DNA from: UBA5158 sp963692955
GTDB lineage: Bacteria > Pseudomonadota > Gammaproteobacteria > DSM-16500
NCBI GenBank assembly: GCA_963692955.1
Contig: OY843587.1
Span: 1,860,001 to 1,924,000, forward strand
Reading direction: 5' to 3'
Length of the DNA stretch: 64,000 nt
Shown here: positions 44,914-52,824 of the stretch, in pieces
How the letters are laid out: each line of letters starts with the position of its first letter
How positions within the stretch are numbered: position 1 is the first letter of the stretch
Notes under the pieces: generated by a model
Database searches by the model: none
Seen by the model: only the letters and a program-made list of their open reading frames with translations
What the model was told of the DNA's origin: nothing
Program-made: the position numbers and the translations under genes

Positions 44914-45847
44914 AAAAGATTTACGTGATTTAATAGAAACAACGCTCCTAAATATTAATTTAACTGGCGCAGTTGTTGAGAAAGATTATTATGTCACTCA
45001 AGTTATTCACGCTCTTTCAAATATTCAAAATGAATATTTCCGCCTAGTATTTGCAGGCGGAACTTGTTTGGCCAAAGCACACAGAATAGTTAATCGTATG
45101 TCAGAAGATATCGACTTTAAAATCCAAATAAAAAATAATGAAACCTTTAGTCGATCTCGCCTAATCAAAGAATTAAAAGATTTTCGCGCTCAAATCAAAT
45201 CATCGCTTGGGGTGCTAGGTCTTACAACCATTGAGGACGTTGCACGCAATGAAGGTAAATATCAGCGTGTAATATTGCAATATCCATACACCTATCCAAT
45301 CAACCCCACGTTAAGACCCGATCTTTTACTTGAATTTACACTCTCAGACATTCGTCTTTCCGTTGAAGGCTTCTCAGTCAAAACGATTATTGAAGACGTT
45401 TTAAAAGAAGTGGCGTTATCTGCACCCACACAAACTCCTTGCGTGTCAATAGACGAAACAGCTATTGAGAAATGGGTAGGACTTACTCGACGAGTTGTCG
45501 CCATTGAGCGTGATTATCACCCTGATGATAATGCATTGGTACGTCATATTTATGATTTAAACTCAATTAAACAGGCAAATAAAATTAATGCAAATTTTTT
45601 CACATTAGCTAAAGCCATTGTTAACAGTGACGCTAAGCAATTCAAAAATCAGCATCCAGAATACTCAGTTAATGCAGGCGCTGAAATTCGTGAATCATTG
45701 TCATTATTAAAAAATAAACCGATTTGGAAAGAACGTTATCAAAAATTTCTATCGGATATGGTATATGATTCTTTTGCAGCGATTGGGTATGAAAAAGCGA
45801 TTGCTACTATCGAACAGATTAGCAATCAAGTAATTGATGACTTATAA
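44903..45847 (+). CDS. AbiEii/AbiGii-type nucleotidyltransferase toxin
   Basis: 314 residues from the ATG at 44903 (GAGAAG upstream), inside the end of the antitoxin gene. VEKDYYVTQVIHAL, then LVFAGGTCLAKAHRIVNRMSEDIDFKI: the nucleotidyltransferase GG-T/S and SxDxD signature. Type IV toxin of the AbiE abortive-infection family, which in characterised members adds nucleotides to tRNA or similar targets. Full-length and intact. It ends near the right end of element 1. Confidence 0.9.
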   Translation: MLNKKDLRDLIETTLLNINLTGAVVEKDYYVTQVIHALSNIQNEYFRLVFAGGTCLAKAHRIVNRMSEDIDFKIQIKNNETFSRSRLIKELKDFRAQIKSSLGVLGLTTIEDVARNEGKYQRVILQYPYTYPINPTLRPDLLLEFTLSDIRLSVEGFSVKTIIEDVLKEVALSAPTQTPCVSIDETAIEKWVGLTRRVVAIERDYHPDDNALVRHIYDLNSIKQANKINANFFTLAKAIVNSDAKQFKNQHPEYSVNAGAEIRESLSLLKNKPIWKERYQKFLSDMVYDSFAAIGYEKAIATIEQISNQVIDDL

Positions 45848-45954
45848 GTCAAATTTTACAAATAGTCATCATAACCCATTCGTTATTCGCGAATCACGAA
45901 TGGTCAAAAGAAAGCATCGGAACGCCGGTTCAATTGATCTTCAAGTACAGTTTT

Positions 45955-45974
45955 CCGGGGGCACATCTGGGGGC
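45955..45974. repeat. Right-end GGGGGC repeats, probable arm-type sites
   Basis: CCGGGGGCAC and CTGGGGGCCT lie about 70-80 bases inside the middle att copy and match the repeats beside the integrase at the left end. Their position suits the P arm of element 1. Confidence 0.5.
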
Positions 45975-45992
45975 CTTTTTTTTACTAAAAAA

Positions 45993-46111
45993 TCACAAAA
46001 ACCCTATAAAAACCTTCAAAAACTCACAAACTCAATTCCCGCCGCCCCACCAATTCACTTTCCAGTAACTTCCGAAATAGGCCGAAAACCCGCAGAAAAA
46101 GCGGGTTTTTT
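45993..46111 (+). repeat. Internal attachment site between the two elements
   Basis: The left part (45993-46052) matches 53752-53812 almost base for base, and the right part (46035-46111) matches attL 29861-29938. The overlap is the ssrA core ATTCCCGCCGCCCCACCA. One site carrying both a left arm and a right arm of related elements is what tandem integration into one target leaves behind. It ends with a second copy of the ssrA-type terminator. Confidence 0.9.
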
Positions 46112-46305
46112 ATGATGCAAGTTATGCAAAATATGATGACTGCTTGGCTAGAAAATTTCGCTTGATACCAGACAATAATTGTTTAAAATTACTCCAGAAT
46201 GATTTTAATATAATGCTTAACGAAAACATGTTTTATGGAGAGCAACCAAATTTCGATAACATTATCGATGAAGTTAAAAAATTAGAAATTATGATTAACG
46301 AGTAA
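46112..46305 (+). pseudogene. 3' fragment of an AbiEii-family toxin gene
   Basis: The frame from 46111 reads YDASYAKYDDCLARKFRLIPD, then NIMLNENMFYGEQPNFDNIIDEVKKLEIMINE and stop at 46303-46305. The pattern M-FGE-P-F-DEI-LE-IN resembles the C-terminus of nucleotidyltransferase toxins. The fragment begins directly at the end of the att repeat, so its 5' part was lost at the junction. It is not the end of the intact toxin at 44903. Confidence 0.5.
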
Positions 46306-46327
46306 CTCAGCATAGTAAGGGTAAATT

Positions 46328-46552
46328 ATGAATCACAAAAGAAAAAAGCCACGTATAAAAAGCACAAGCCAGGGCAGTCATTGTGGTAGCAGCCGTAGAG
46401 GTGAAGCACCTTCGCATTGGAATATTCTATTTAACCATCGTCCTAAAAGACGACGTGATAAACTGAATTGCACAAAAATCTTAAAAGGACATAATTCTGA
46501 CGCTGTTATATGGGACCTTGGTAATCGAAAGCCACATGTTTATTATTGGTAA
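46328..46552 (+). CDS. Small basic conserved-looking protein of islands
   Basis: 74 residues, rich in Arg/Lys: MNHKRKKPRIKS, then HRPKRRRDKLNCTKILKG, then VIWDLGNRKPHVYYW. The C-terminal block resembles small orphan proteins of gammaproteobacterial mobile elements; no function known. AAGGG lies 7-8 bases upstream of the ATG. Two cysteines (one near 19, one near 48) are too few for a zinc site by themselves. Confidence 0.6.
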   Translation: MNHKRKKPRIKSTSQGSHCGSSRRGEAPSHWNILFNHRPKRRRDKLNCTKILKGHNSDAVIWDLGNRKPHVYYW

Positions 46553-46575
46553 TGGTACAGTTACTTTTTATTTAA

Positions 46576-47016
46576 CTATTTTTCATCTTCCCTAAAATAT
46601 TCAGCAATCACCTTCTGTACAATAGCCCGATAAAGTTCACTTCGGACTGTCCGGTGCAAATCAATCGCCCGTTGAAGTAAAATAGCTGAAGGGGTTGTAT
46701 TAAGGCCACATATAACCTCATGAATAACATCTTCGTGAACTCCTATATATTGCGCCAGTCCCTCTACTGTATATTCACTCGTTAACAAAATATCTCTGAT
46801 AACTAGCTTTGTAAAATTAGCTTCTAACATCTCAAACTCCATTTCTGCAGTAAATTTCATTAAACGAAAATAGTCTTGATACTGTTTTCTAAAATTTTCC
46901 TTAAGCCCTGCACATATTTGCGAAAATAACTCTGCTTCTAAAATAAGGCACTCCTCTTTTGAAATGTTACGAGGATGAACTCCTATTAGATGACACAACG
47001 ATTCCATGGCAGACAT
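46576..47016 (-). CDS. Unrecognised helical regulator-like protein
   Basis: 146 residues; the start at 47016 (MSAMESLCHLIG) is fixed by TAGGAGG four bases upstream. Mostly helical and acidic, with EGLAQYIGVHEDVIHEVICGL near residue 90, which has the size and pattern of a helix-turn-helix. Divergent from the repressor at 47212 and sharing its operator region, so probably under its control. No family recognised. Confidence 0.6.
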   Translation of the reverse strand: MSAMESLCHLIGVHPRNISKEECLILEAELFSQICAGLKENFRKQYQDYFRLMKFTAEMEFEMLEANFTKLVIRDILLTSEYTVEGLAQYIGVHEDVIHEVICGLNTTPSAILLQRAIDLHRTVRSELYRAIVQKVIAEYFREDEK

Positions 47017-47042
47017 AATGCCTCCTACTGTCAAAACCTAAC

Positions 47043-47076
47043 AACAAATTTGTTATTAAAATATAACAAGTTTGTT
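47043..47076. promoter_or_regulatory. Paired palindromic operators AACAA-N2-TTGTT
   Basis: AACAAATTTGTT (47043-47054) and AACAAGTTTGTT (47065-47076) lie 22 bases centre to centre, two turns of the helix, which suits cooperative binding of a dimeric repressor. They lie in front of the minus-strand gene at 46576. Confidence 0.75.
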
Positions 47077-47172
47077 ACTTTATCAAGTTTTTTGTACGAC
47101 TATTTTTTAAGCAAGGAATAAGATTATTGATATTGACAGGTATTTTGATATAAAATGATGCTCGCTGATATT

Positions 47173-47184
47173 AACAAAATTGTT
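47173..47184. promoter_or_regulatory. Third AACAA-N2-TTGTT operator
   Basis: AACAAAATTGTT has the same arms and spacing as the pair at 47043-47076 and lies 28 bases before the repressor start, suggesting autoregulation. Confidence 0.65.
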
Positions 47185-47211
47185 AAAATCGCTTAATGTG
47201 TATAGGTATCT

Positions 47212-47889
47212 ATGACGATTGCGCTTAAAATAACTAAATCCCAGGCTTCGCAATTAGCGAAAAATTTGCGAACGCTTCTTGTTGAACATCAAGTATCAGA
47301 ATATAACATTGCACAAATGCTTAATATTCCCGTTATGACCGTAAGGCGTTTAGTATCAGGTGAAACAGCAGACCCTAGAATTTCCACATTAAAATTATTT
47401 GCTGATTATTTCAAAATAAGTGTAGATTCATTAATTGCTGATCACTCTTCAAAATCTATAAATACAACCGGAAAAAATACTCCCCAGTTTATTCCAATAT
47501 TGGATTGGGATACCGCAGCGAAGATTACCTCAATCCAAGAGCTTGATTTAAAATCCTGGAAAGAGTGGCATCCTGTTATTCTAGGGGATCAATCATCCTT
47601 AAGTGAAAATGCGTTTGCCTTGATTAGTAAACCATCGATGCAACCTAGATTCCCCTTGGGTACACTATTTATTATTGATTCAAATGAAACACCGATAGAT
47701 GGCGATATTGTGCTAATTCAAATGAAAAAAGATAGCGGTTTATCTTTAAGAGAGCTAATAGTTGATCCGCCGAAATGGCAACTACTACCTGTTACACCTG
47801 GATCAGAAATATTATTTTATGACAAAAAACAACATAGGATTGTAGGAGTTGTGATTTTGATAATGCTACATTCTAGAAAAGAAAAATAA
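47212..47889 (+). CDS. CI/LexA-like repressor with HTH and S24 domain
   Basis: 225 residues. HTH at about 20-75 (YNIAQMLNIPVMTVRRLVSGETADPRISTLKLFADYFKIS), then an S24 peptidase-like domain (ENAFALISKPSMQPRFPLGTLFIID, DGDIVLIQMKKDSGLSLRELIVD) with Ser in KPSMQP and Lys in QMKKDSG as the possible catalytic pair. Whether it self-cleaves in an SOS-like way is unknown; no canonical cleavage dipeptide was identified. Divergent from 46576, with three matching operators between them. Confidence 0.88.
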   Translation: MTIALKITKSQASQLAKNLRTLLVEHQVSEYNIAQMLNIPVMTVRRLVSGETADPRISTLKLFADYFKISVDSLIADHSSKSINTTGKNTPQFIPILDWDTAAKITSIQELDLKSWKEWHPVILGDQSSLSENAFALISKPSMQPRFPLGTLFIIDSNETPIDGDIVLIQMKKDSGLSLRELIVDPPKWQLLPVTPGSEILFYDKKQHRIVGVVILIMLHSRKEK

Positions 47890-47975
47890 TTCAATAATTT
47901 GTTTATAATTGATACTTGACAGCCAGTTATTAATCGAATTATTAGTGCAAATAAAGATCTATTATTAAAAAATAC

Positions 47976-48003
47976 TTGTTTGATTGTACATAAGTGATAT
48001 TAT
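47976..48003 (+). promoter_or_regulatory. Candidate promoter of the peptide/SagB cluster
   Basis: TTGTTT (47976-47981) and TATTAT (47998-48003) with a 16-base spacer; the leader to the first ORF would be about 140 bases. It is one of the few good matches in the 260-base gap 47890-48149, which contains no gene that was recognised. Confidence 0.4.
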
Positions 48004-48149
48004 TTAAGCCTTATCTTGCTCATTATAATAACTACCATTAGTCTCAAGATTGAATACATAAACGAGAGTAACTGAACTGCGAGCCGTGTAAAGCGTAAAG
48101 CAATATATCGACTTCACTTATATAGTATTATTTTATGAGAATTTAAGAG

Positions 48150-48218
48150 ATGAAAAAAATTAAACTTGAAATATCAAATCAATCATTTGCTCCTGCATTT
48201 GTTCGTTTAAAAAAGTAA
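48150..48218 (+). CDS. 22-residue peptide, candidate RiPP precursor
   Basis: Complete ORF of 22 codons plus TAA, beginning MKKIKLEISN and ending FAPAFVRLKK, basic at both ends with a hydrophobic centre. A purine-rich stretch (GAGAATTTAAGAG) precedes the ATG. It lies 16 bases upstream of the SagB-type gene, the position and size of small precursors such as PqqA. No family was recognised, and a leader peptide regulating the cluster remains possible. The ORF is intact and in the same direction as the enzymes. Confidence 0.45.
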   Translation: MKKIKLEISNQSFAPAFVRLKK

Positions 48219-48234
48219 GATTAGCTTAAAATCA

Positions 48235-49302
48235 GTGAAGATATCTCCATTTATTTTTATTTTAATAAAAAACGGAAGTTTTATACTGTGGGATTACAAA
48301 TTGCATAATCAATTTGAAATATCTACAGAATATATAAATGAGCTTTGTCATTTTGGAGCTATGCATGCTCCGCTCAATCAAAAAATTTATTCTGAGCTTG
48401 TTGAAAATAATATTATCGTCAGTGAAGAGAATATTGATTACTTGGATAGCGATTGGAAATGGGATGATCTTGCCAAAATATTTCATATAGGCACCCAGGA
48501 TATAAATAACGAAGCGCTTTCCCCTCCGGAATATTCAAGCCAGTATCTAGAAGACTGTGAGAAAAAATTCTCGGAGGTTACCTTAGATTATGGTAGAGCA
48601 GGAGAAACAATTGAATTACCTGTTGCAAGATCTATTGAAATAGAAAATGCAAAACTCATGGATACACTCCTTTCTAGACACACTAGTAGGAATTTTAATC
48701 GTGCGCCAATTTCTCTAAAGAACATTGCTACTTTACTGGAGGTTACATTTGCAACTTCAAATAGAGACGAAGAATATTATCGTTCACTTGGCTTATTGAG
48801 GATAGGACAGAGAAAAACATCTCCTTCAGGAGGCGGACTTCATCCTTCTGAGGCATATCTTTTAGTGCAGAATGTTGATGGTTTGGAAAGAGGTATCTAC
48901 CACTTTAATTCAATAGAATGTCATTTAACAAAAATTGAAACGTTTGATAGTGAAATAAATATTGGAGATTTTTTAAATGGTCAGTACTTTGCAAATGATC
49001 TATCAGCAGGCGTTTTTATTACTAGTGAATTTGAGAAGCAATGGTGGAAGTATAAGCATTCGCGGGCATATAGAGTAGCTTTATTAGATGTGGGACATTT
49101 ATCACAAACACTATTGTTATCTGCTACTGCATTAGGCATTTCTACATGGATGAGTGGCGCATTTGATGACTCAAAAGTATCAAAGCTTTTAAAGATAGAT
49201 ACAATCAGCGAGAGACCTATATTCTTCATTGGGCTAGGATATGGCAACGGTAGCTCAGTAGATCCCGAAACTCTAAAAATATTAGACAAAGTAAAGCTAT
49301 GA
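48235..49302 (+). CDS. SagB/ThcOx-type flavin oxidoreductase
   Basis: 355 residues from a GTG start (no clear Shine-Dalgarno, possible coupling to the peptide ORF). The C-terminal two thirds is a nitroreductase-like FMN fold: LLSRHTSRNFNRAPISLKNIATLLEVTFA, then RKTSPSGGGLHPSEAYLLVQNVDGLERGIYHFN, and SATALGISTWMSGAFDD with GLGYGN. The PSGGGLHP block is the SagB/ThcOx signature. In RiPP pathways these oxidise azolines to azoles; no cyclodehydratase is nearby, so another oxidation is likely. The N-terminal about 120 residues are cluster-specific. Confidence 0.85.
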   Translation: MKISPFIFILIKNGSFILWDYKLHNQFEISTEYINELCHFGAMHAPLNQKIYSELVENNIIVSEENIDYLDSDWKWDDLAKIFHIGTQDINNEALSPPEYSSQYLEDCEKKFSEVTLDYGRAGETIELPVARSIEIENAKLMDTLLSRHTSRNFNRAPISLKNIATLLEVTFATSNRDEEYYRSLGLLRIGQRKTSPSGGGLHPSEAYLLVQNVDGLERGIYHFNSIECHLTKIETFDSEINIGDFLNGQYFANDLSAGVFITSEFEKQWWKYKHSRAYRVALLDVGHLSQTLLLSATALGISTWMSGAFDDSKVSKLLKIDTISERPIFFIGLGYGNGSSVDPETLKILDKVKL

Positions 49303-50006
49303 CCTCTCAACATACAAATACTAAATTGACGGAGTTTAAATATACCTATTTCATAGCAATGCTATATATGACCTTAGTGATCTTATGTTCTATCGTTGGT
49401 TTTAAACTGATTAACACGCCTTACCATGCTATGTCCGGGGCATCATTGGTATGTCCTTTTTTATTTTTGATGGGTGATATAGTTGCTGAAGTTTATGGTT
49501 ATAAGCTAGTTATGAGTTTATTTTTTTCAGGCTTAGCTTGTAAGTTGGTATTAGTTATTGTTAGCTATTTAATTATCTCCTTGCCTTCGCCACCCGAGTG
49601 GAACCACCAAGCATCATATGACTTAATAATTGGTAACTTACCAAAAATTTATGGATATTCAATTCTAGGCATGACGGCATCATGGATGCTAAATGCATTT
49701 GTCTTGACTCGATGGAAATACATTGTTCAAGGTAAATATTTTTGGCTTAGAAGCATTACTACGTCAGGTGCTGGTGAAATAATATTTTCTATTATATCAG
49801 TTAGCTTAACTTTATTGGGGGTAGTGCCAATACACGATATTCCTAGTATTGTTATTTGGTCATTCAGTTTGAAAATCATATTCACTGTAATATTCGCTTA
49901 TCCAGCTGCACTTGTTGTAAATTGGTTAAAGCATAAAGAAGGAATAGACGTTTATGATAACAAGTTTGGTCTTAATCCATTTAAAGAGATAGCCAATGAA
50001 AGTTAA
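49299..50006 (+). CDS. VUT family transporter (YhhQ-like membrane protein)
   Basis: 235 residues, about six membrane segments (for example IAMLYMTLVILCSIVGFKLI and IIFSIISVSLTLLGVVPI). FLMGDIVAEVYGYKL is the family signature shared with the queuosine-precursor transporter YhhQ. Start overlaps sagB stop (ATGA). As part of the cluster it may carry a small precursor or product; a housekeeping role in queuosine salvage is the alternative. Confidence 0.85.
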   Translation: MTSQHTNTKLTEFKYTYFIAMLYMTLVILCSIVGFKLINTPYHAMSGASLVCPFLFLMGDIVAEVYGYKLVMSLFFSGLACKLVLVIVSYLIISLPSPPEWNHQASYDLIIGNLPKIYGYSILGMTASWMLNAFVLTRWKYIVQGKYFWLRSITTSGAGEIIFSIISVSLTLLGVVPIHDIPSIVIWSFSLKIIFTVIFAYPAALVVNWLKHKEGIDVYDNKFGLNPFKEIANES

Positions 50007-50925
50007 AATCCCGAGTAGAAATAAAATTCCCGAGTGTGAATTATATGTTGAAATAATACAACAATCCGCAGGTGTTACTGACAATTTAGGCCGCGAACGC
50101 CCTGTCATGTTTATGCTTCCAGGTGGTCCTGGTGGAAACCATACCGTATACGATGATATTAAAATGCCTTTATCAAAATACGTAGATCTTGTTTTAATTG
50201 ATCCTAGGGGTTGTGGTTTAAGCTCACGATCCGAAGCGGGATTTTGCACGATGGAAGAGTCTGTTAATGATATAGAAGCTTTAAGGCACGAATTAGGAAT
50301 TGAAAAATTTATTCTGTTCGGTGGATCTTATGGTGCTATGGTTAGTTTGAGCTATGCTATAACTTATTGTAAAAATCTACTTGGACTTATTTTAGTGGCA
50401 GGCGCTCCATCCGGCGAATGTTTTGATACAGCGCTTGAGACATTAAGGAAAATAGGTACTGAAGAGCAAATTGCATTAACAGAAAAATTATTTGCAGGAA
50501 AAATTGAGTCCGTCGAAGAAAAAGAAAAGTATTACTCTATTATGCGGAATATATATTTAGCTAAGAGCAAAGAAGATATGGTTTCTGATAGAAAAAATAT
50601 TCCTACTATCGGAAAAAAATTACCTTACTTTTTGGAACTATCTAACTTCGGACATTCAACCATACTTCCAAACTATAACGTTGTAAAAGATTTACATAAA
50701 ATAAGAATGCCAACACTGTTACTTGCAGGTGAATGTGATTGGATTAATAATGTGAAATATGCTTATCAAATGAAAGAATTAATTCCAAACTCTGAACTGG
50801 TTGTTTTTCCTAATGCTGGCCATTTTATTTGGCAACGTATTGAAGAACAATTTTATGCAAAAATAGCGACATTTATATCAAATAAGGTTTATAGTCGTCA
50901 TCAAACGATCCGGCACAGATTATGA
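49996..50925 (+). CDS. Alpha/beta hydrolase, proline iminopeptidase-like (S33)
   Basis: 309 residues. Oxyanion motif LPGGPGGN (HGGPG-like), nucleophile elbow FGGSYGAMVSL, Asp in LLAGECDWI and His in NAGHFIWQ form the triad. S33 enzymes remove N-terminal residues, often proline, from peptides. In this setting it could trim the precursor or a peptide product. Start lies 11 bases inside the transporter gene and the stop overlaps the next start (ATGA). Confidence 0.87.
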   Translation: MKVKIPSRNKIPECELYVEIIQQSAGVTDNLGRERPVMFMLPGGPGGNHTVYDDIKMPLSKYVDLVLIDPRGCGLSSRSEAGFCTMEESVNDIEALRHELGIEKFILFGGSYGAMVSLSYAITYCKNLLGLILVAGAPSGECFDTALETLRKIGTEEQIALTEKLFAGKIESVEEKEKYYSIMRNIYLAKSKEDMVSDRKNIPTIGKKLPYFLELSNFGHSTILPNYNVVKDLHKIRMPTLLLAGECDWINNVKYAYQMKELIPNSELVVFPNAGHFIWQRIEEQFYAKIATFISNKVYSRHQTIRHRL

Positions 50926-51938
50926 ATTACAAACTTTCTATCGATAAAATTGAGTATGTTCTACCAAAGAAAAAACAAACCATTGAAGCTGTTTCAGCCC
51001 TCTCGGGTATAAGTGTTAAAGAGCTTAATTCACATCTAGGGTTTATTGAGAAGTATGTAACAACAGATGAGGAGACATCATTAGATTTAGCAGAAGAAGT
51101 TGTTTATAAACTTATGACTAATTCAACAATATCGCCGGATGCAATTGACTACATCATATTTGCGCATAGCGGTATTTGTGAAAATGGGCAAGTAAGATCG
51201 CCTTCAGCTAAAATACAGGCTCTGATAAAAGCAAATAAAGCTTTTTGCTTTGAGATTACCAACGGTTGTAATTCAGTCAATGCTGCATTGCATGTTGCTA
51301 ATAGTCTGCTAAGCATTAGTAATATTGAAACAAACATCTTAATAGTTGTCAGTGACACTTTATCTAAATATGTAGATTTCTCTAAAAAAAACGTAATGCA
51401 TTTTTATATGTATTCTGATGGTGCTGCTGCAATGATAGTTAATAATTATGGGAAATCTAATAAAATAGTTTCTTCTGCATTATATACAGATGGGAGCTAC
51501 GTGGATGTATCTAAAGTAAGATATAGAGCGAAGTCTGTTCTTAATGCTATTAATCAAAAACAAAAAATAATTGTCCCAGTAATGGAGACAAAAATTTCTG
51601 AGAAATCAAAACTTAGGTTGTATGACACGTTAGTATTGAATTACATCAAGGTTATAAAAGAGTGCATTAGTAAGCACGGATTACAAGTAACTGATATTAA
51701 GTTTCTATTTCTAGCACAAAATAGCAAAAGAGTGCTTTCGGATGTATTGAATTATTTTAACTTCGACTCTGATAAAACACTTTTTACAGGTAAACATTTA
51801 GGGCATGTAGGACCCATTGACTCCATAATTGCTTTTCACAATAGTATGGTCTCTGGGGATATCAATTCTGGTGACTATGTTATCTTAGCTGGCACAGGAG
51901 TAGGGTTTCATTGGGGTGCGCACCTTATCAAGATATAA
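50922..51938 (+). CDS. KAS III-like acyl-transferring enzyme with altered catalytic residues
   Basis: 338 residues, thiolase/FabH fold. ITNGCNSVNAALHVANSLL has the active Cys. The usual His motif (HQAN) is replaced by LAQNSKRVL, and the Asn motif (GNTS) by LGHVGPIDS, which places a His where FabH has Asn. These changes suggest it is not a normal fatty-acid initiator but an ester- or amide-forming or otherwise diverged KAS III-like enzyme, as in some natural-product pathways. It is coupled to the hydrolase gene by ATGA. Function inferred from family only. Confidence 0.8.
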   Translation: MNYKLSIDKIEYVLPKKKQTIEAVSALSGISVKELNSHLGFIEKYVTTDEETSLDLAEEVVYKLMTNSTISPDAIDYIIFAHSGICENGQVRSPSAKIQALIKANKAFCFEITNGCNSVNAALHVANSLLSISNIETNILIVVSDTLSKYVDFSKKNVMHFYMYSDGAAAMIVNNYGKSNKIVSSALYTDGSYVDVSKVRYRAKSVLNAINQKQKIIVPVMETKISEKSKLRLYDTLVLNYIKVIKECISKHGLQVTDIKFLFLAQNSKRVLSDVLNYFNFDSDKTLFTGKHLGHVGPIDSIIAFHNSMVSGDINSGDYVILAGTGVGFHWGAHLIKI

Positions 51939-51978
51939 CTAATTTCAGTTAGCTAATCATAATATTAAGGTTTCATAC

Positions 51979-52554
51979 ATGAATAATTTTATCAGTGGCA
52001 TTTTTAATAGAATCAGTAACTATCTTAATGGTGGCAGAGATACTTATACTTGTCGATTACTCGAAGTTGATCTATCTAAGCAAGAGGTAAAATTTCAAAT
52101 TAAAATGAAATTGCCTATTCTGAAATGTTCTATTAGCCAAGCTATCAATGAATTAAATCTTATTGCGCATATATCAGCAATTGAAGCATGTTATTTAGGC
52201 GGACATTATGGAAGAATTATTAGTGCAGGTTCGTATGATGGTAGCATAGTTAAGAAAACTAATAAAACAATGTCATTTTTAATGGAAAATAGTGCGGAGA
52301 GATGTCAGATTTTATATAACGACAGGTCTGGTAATATTGGCTATTATGATAGAAAACTGCAGGAAGAATTTGTTGAGTCTCCACTTTCAATAGCTAATAA
52401 TGAAAAGCTTGTTTCATTATTTAATTCAAGCCACGCTTGTTATATTGGGATCTCGGCAGGACTTCAGCTTGGAAAAAAAACCCAAAGACATGATACCGCA
52501 GACAAACCAAATTGTCTTACTGAAAGAAAATCTCATTTAAAGTTGGTCAAATAG
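51979..52554 (+). CDS. Unrecognised cluster protein with SspB-like C-terminal tail
   Basis: 191 residues; AAGG lies eight bases before the ATG. A folded N-terminal part (LLEVDLSKQEVKFQIKMKLP, then INELNLIAHISAIEACYLGGHYGRII, and a C-terminal YIGISAGLQLG) is joined by a linker (about 165-180) to a tail ERKSHLKLVK. This is nearly the tail of the cell's own SspB (KRKSHLTLVE), which in studied SspB proteins docks on ClpX. The folded part does not resemble SspB. A ClpX adaptor or ClpX-docking protein is proposed; no family is recognised. Confidence 0.7.
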   Translation: MNNFISGIFNRISNYLNGGRDTYTCRLLEVDLSKQEVKFQIKMKLPILKCSISQAINELNLIAHISAIEACYLGGHYGRIISAGSYDGSIVKKTNKTMSFLMENSAERCQILYNDRSGNIGYYDRKLQEEFVESPLSIANNEKLVSLFNSSHACYIGISAGLQLGKKTQRHDTADKPNCLTERKSHLKLVK

Positions 52555-52748
52555 CTTTTGTGAACCGTTTGATTTTGACTCCTCTAACATGCTAACAAGA
52601 ATAGATCATTCTGTAATGGACAATATCTCAATTCAATTAAGCTTTAAGTTGGGACAAAAAAATACAACAATAATTAATGAATATGGTATCGGCGGCATTC
52701 TTTACTTTTTTAAAATAAAATTATTGTGGGAAACTGTGGGACGATTTT

Positions 52749-52773
52749 GTTGGGCATCATGCCTCAGCCCAAC
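52749..52773 (+). repeat. REP-like palindrome (GTTGGGC...GCCCAAC)
   Basis: Exact 7-bp inverted repeat with 11-base loop inside the 270-base gap before the methyltransferase, extended by CTACATTAC. This short palindrome is the type dispersed in many bacterial genomes near transposases of the REP-associated kind. It may be an insertion in the operon or a post-transcriptional boundary. Confidence 0.55.
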
Positions 52774-52824
52774 CTACATTACAGGAAAGGCGAGATCAAA
52801 GAATTTCAAAGAAGGTATATAGGG

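Noticed and set aside
52589..52822. 77-residue ORF before the methyltransferase
   Set aside because: Spans the REP-like palindrome, lacks a ribosome-binding site and has no recognisable sequence.
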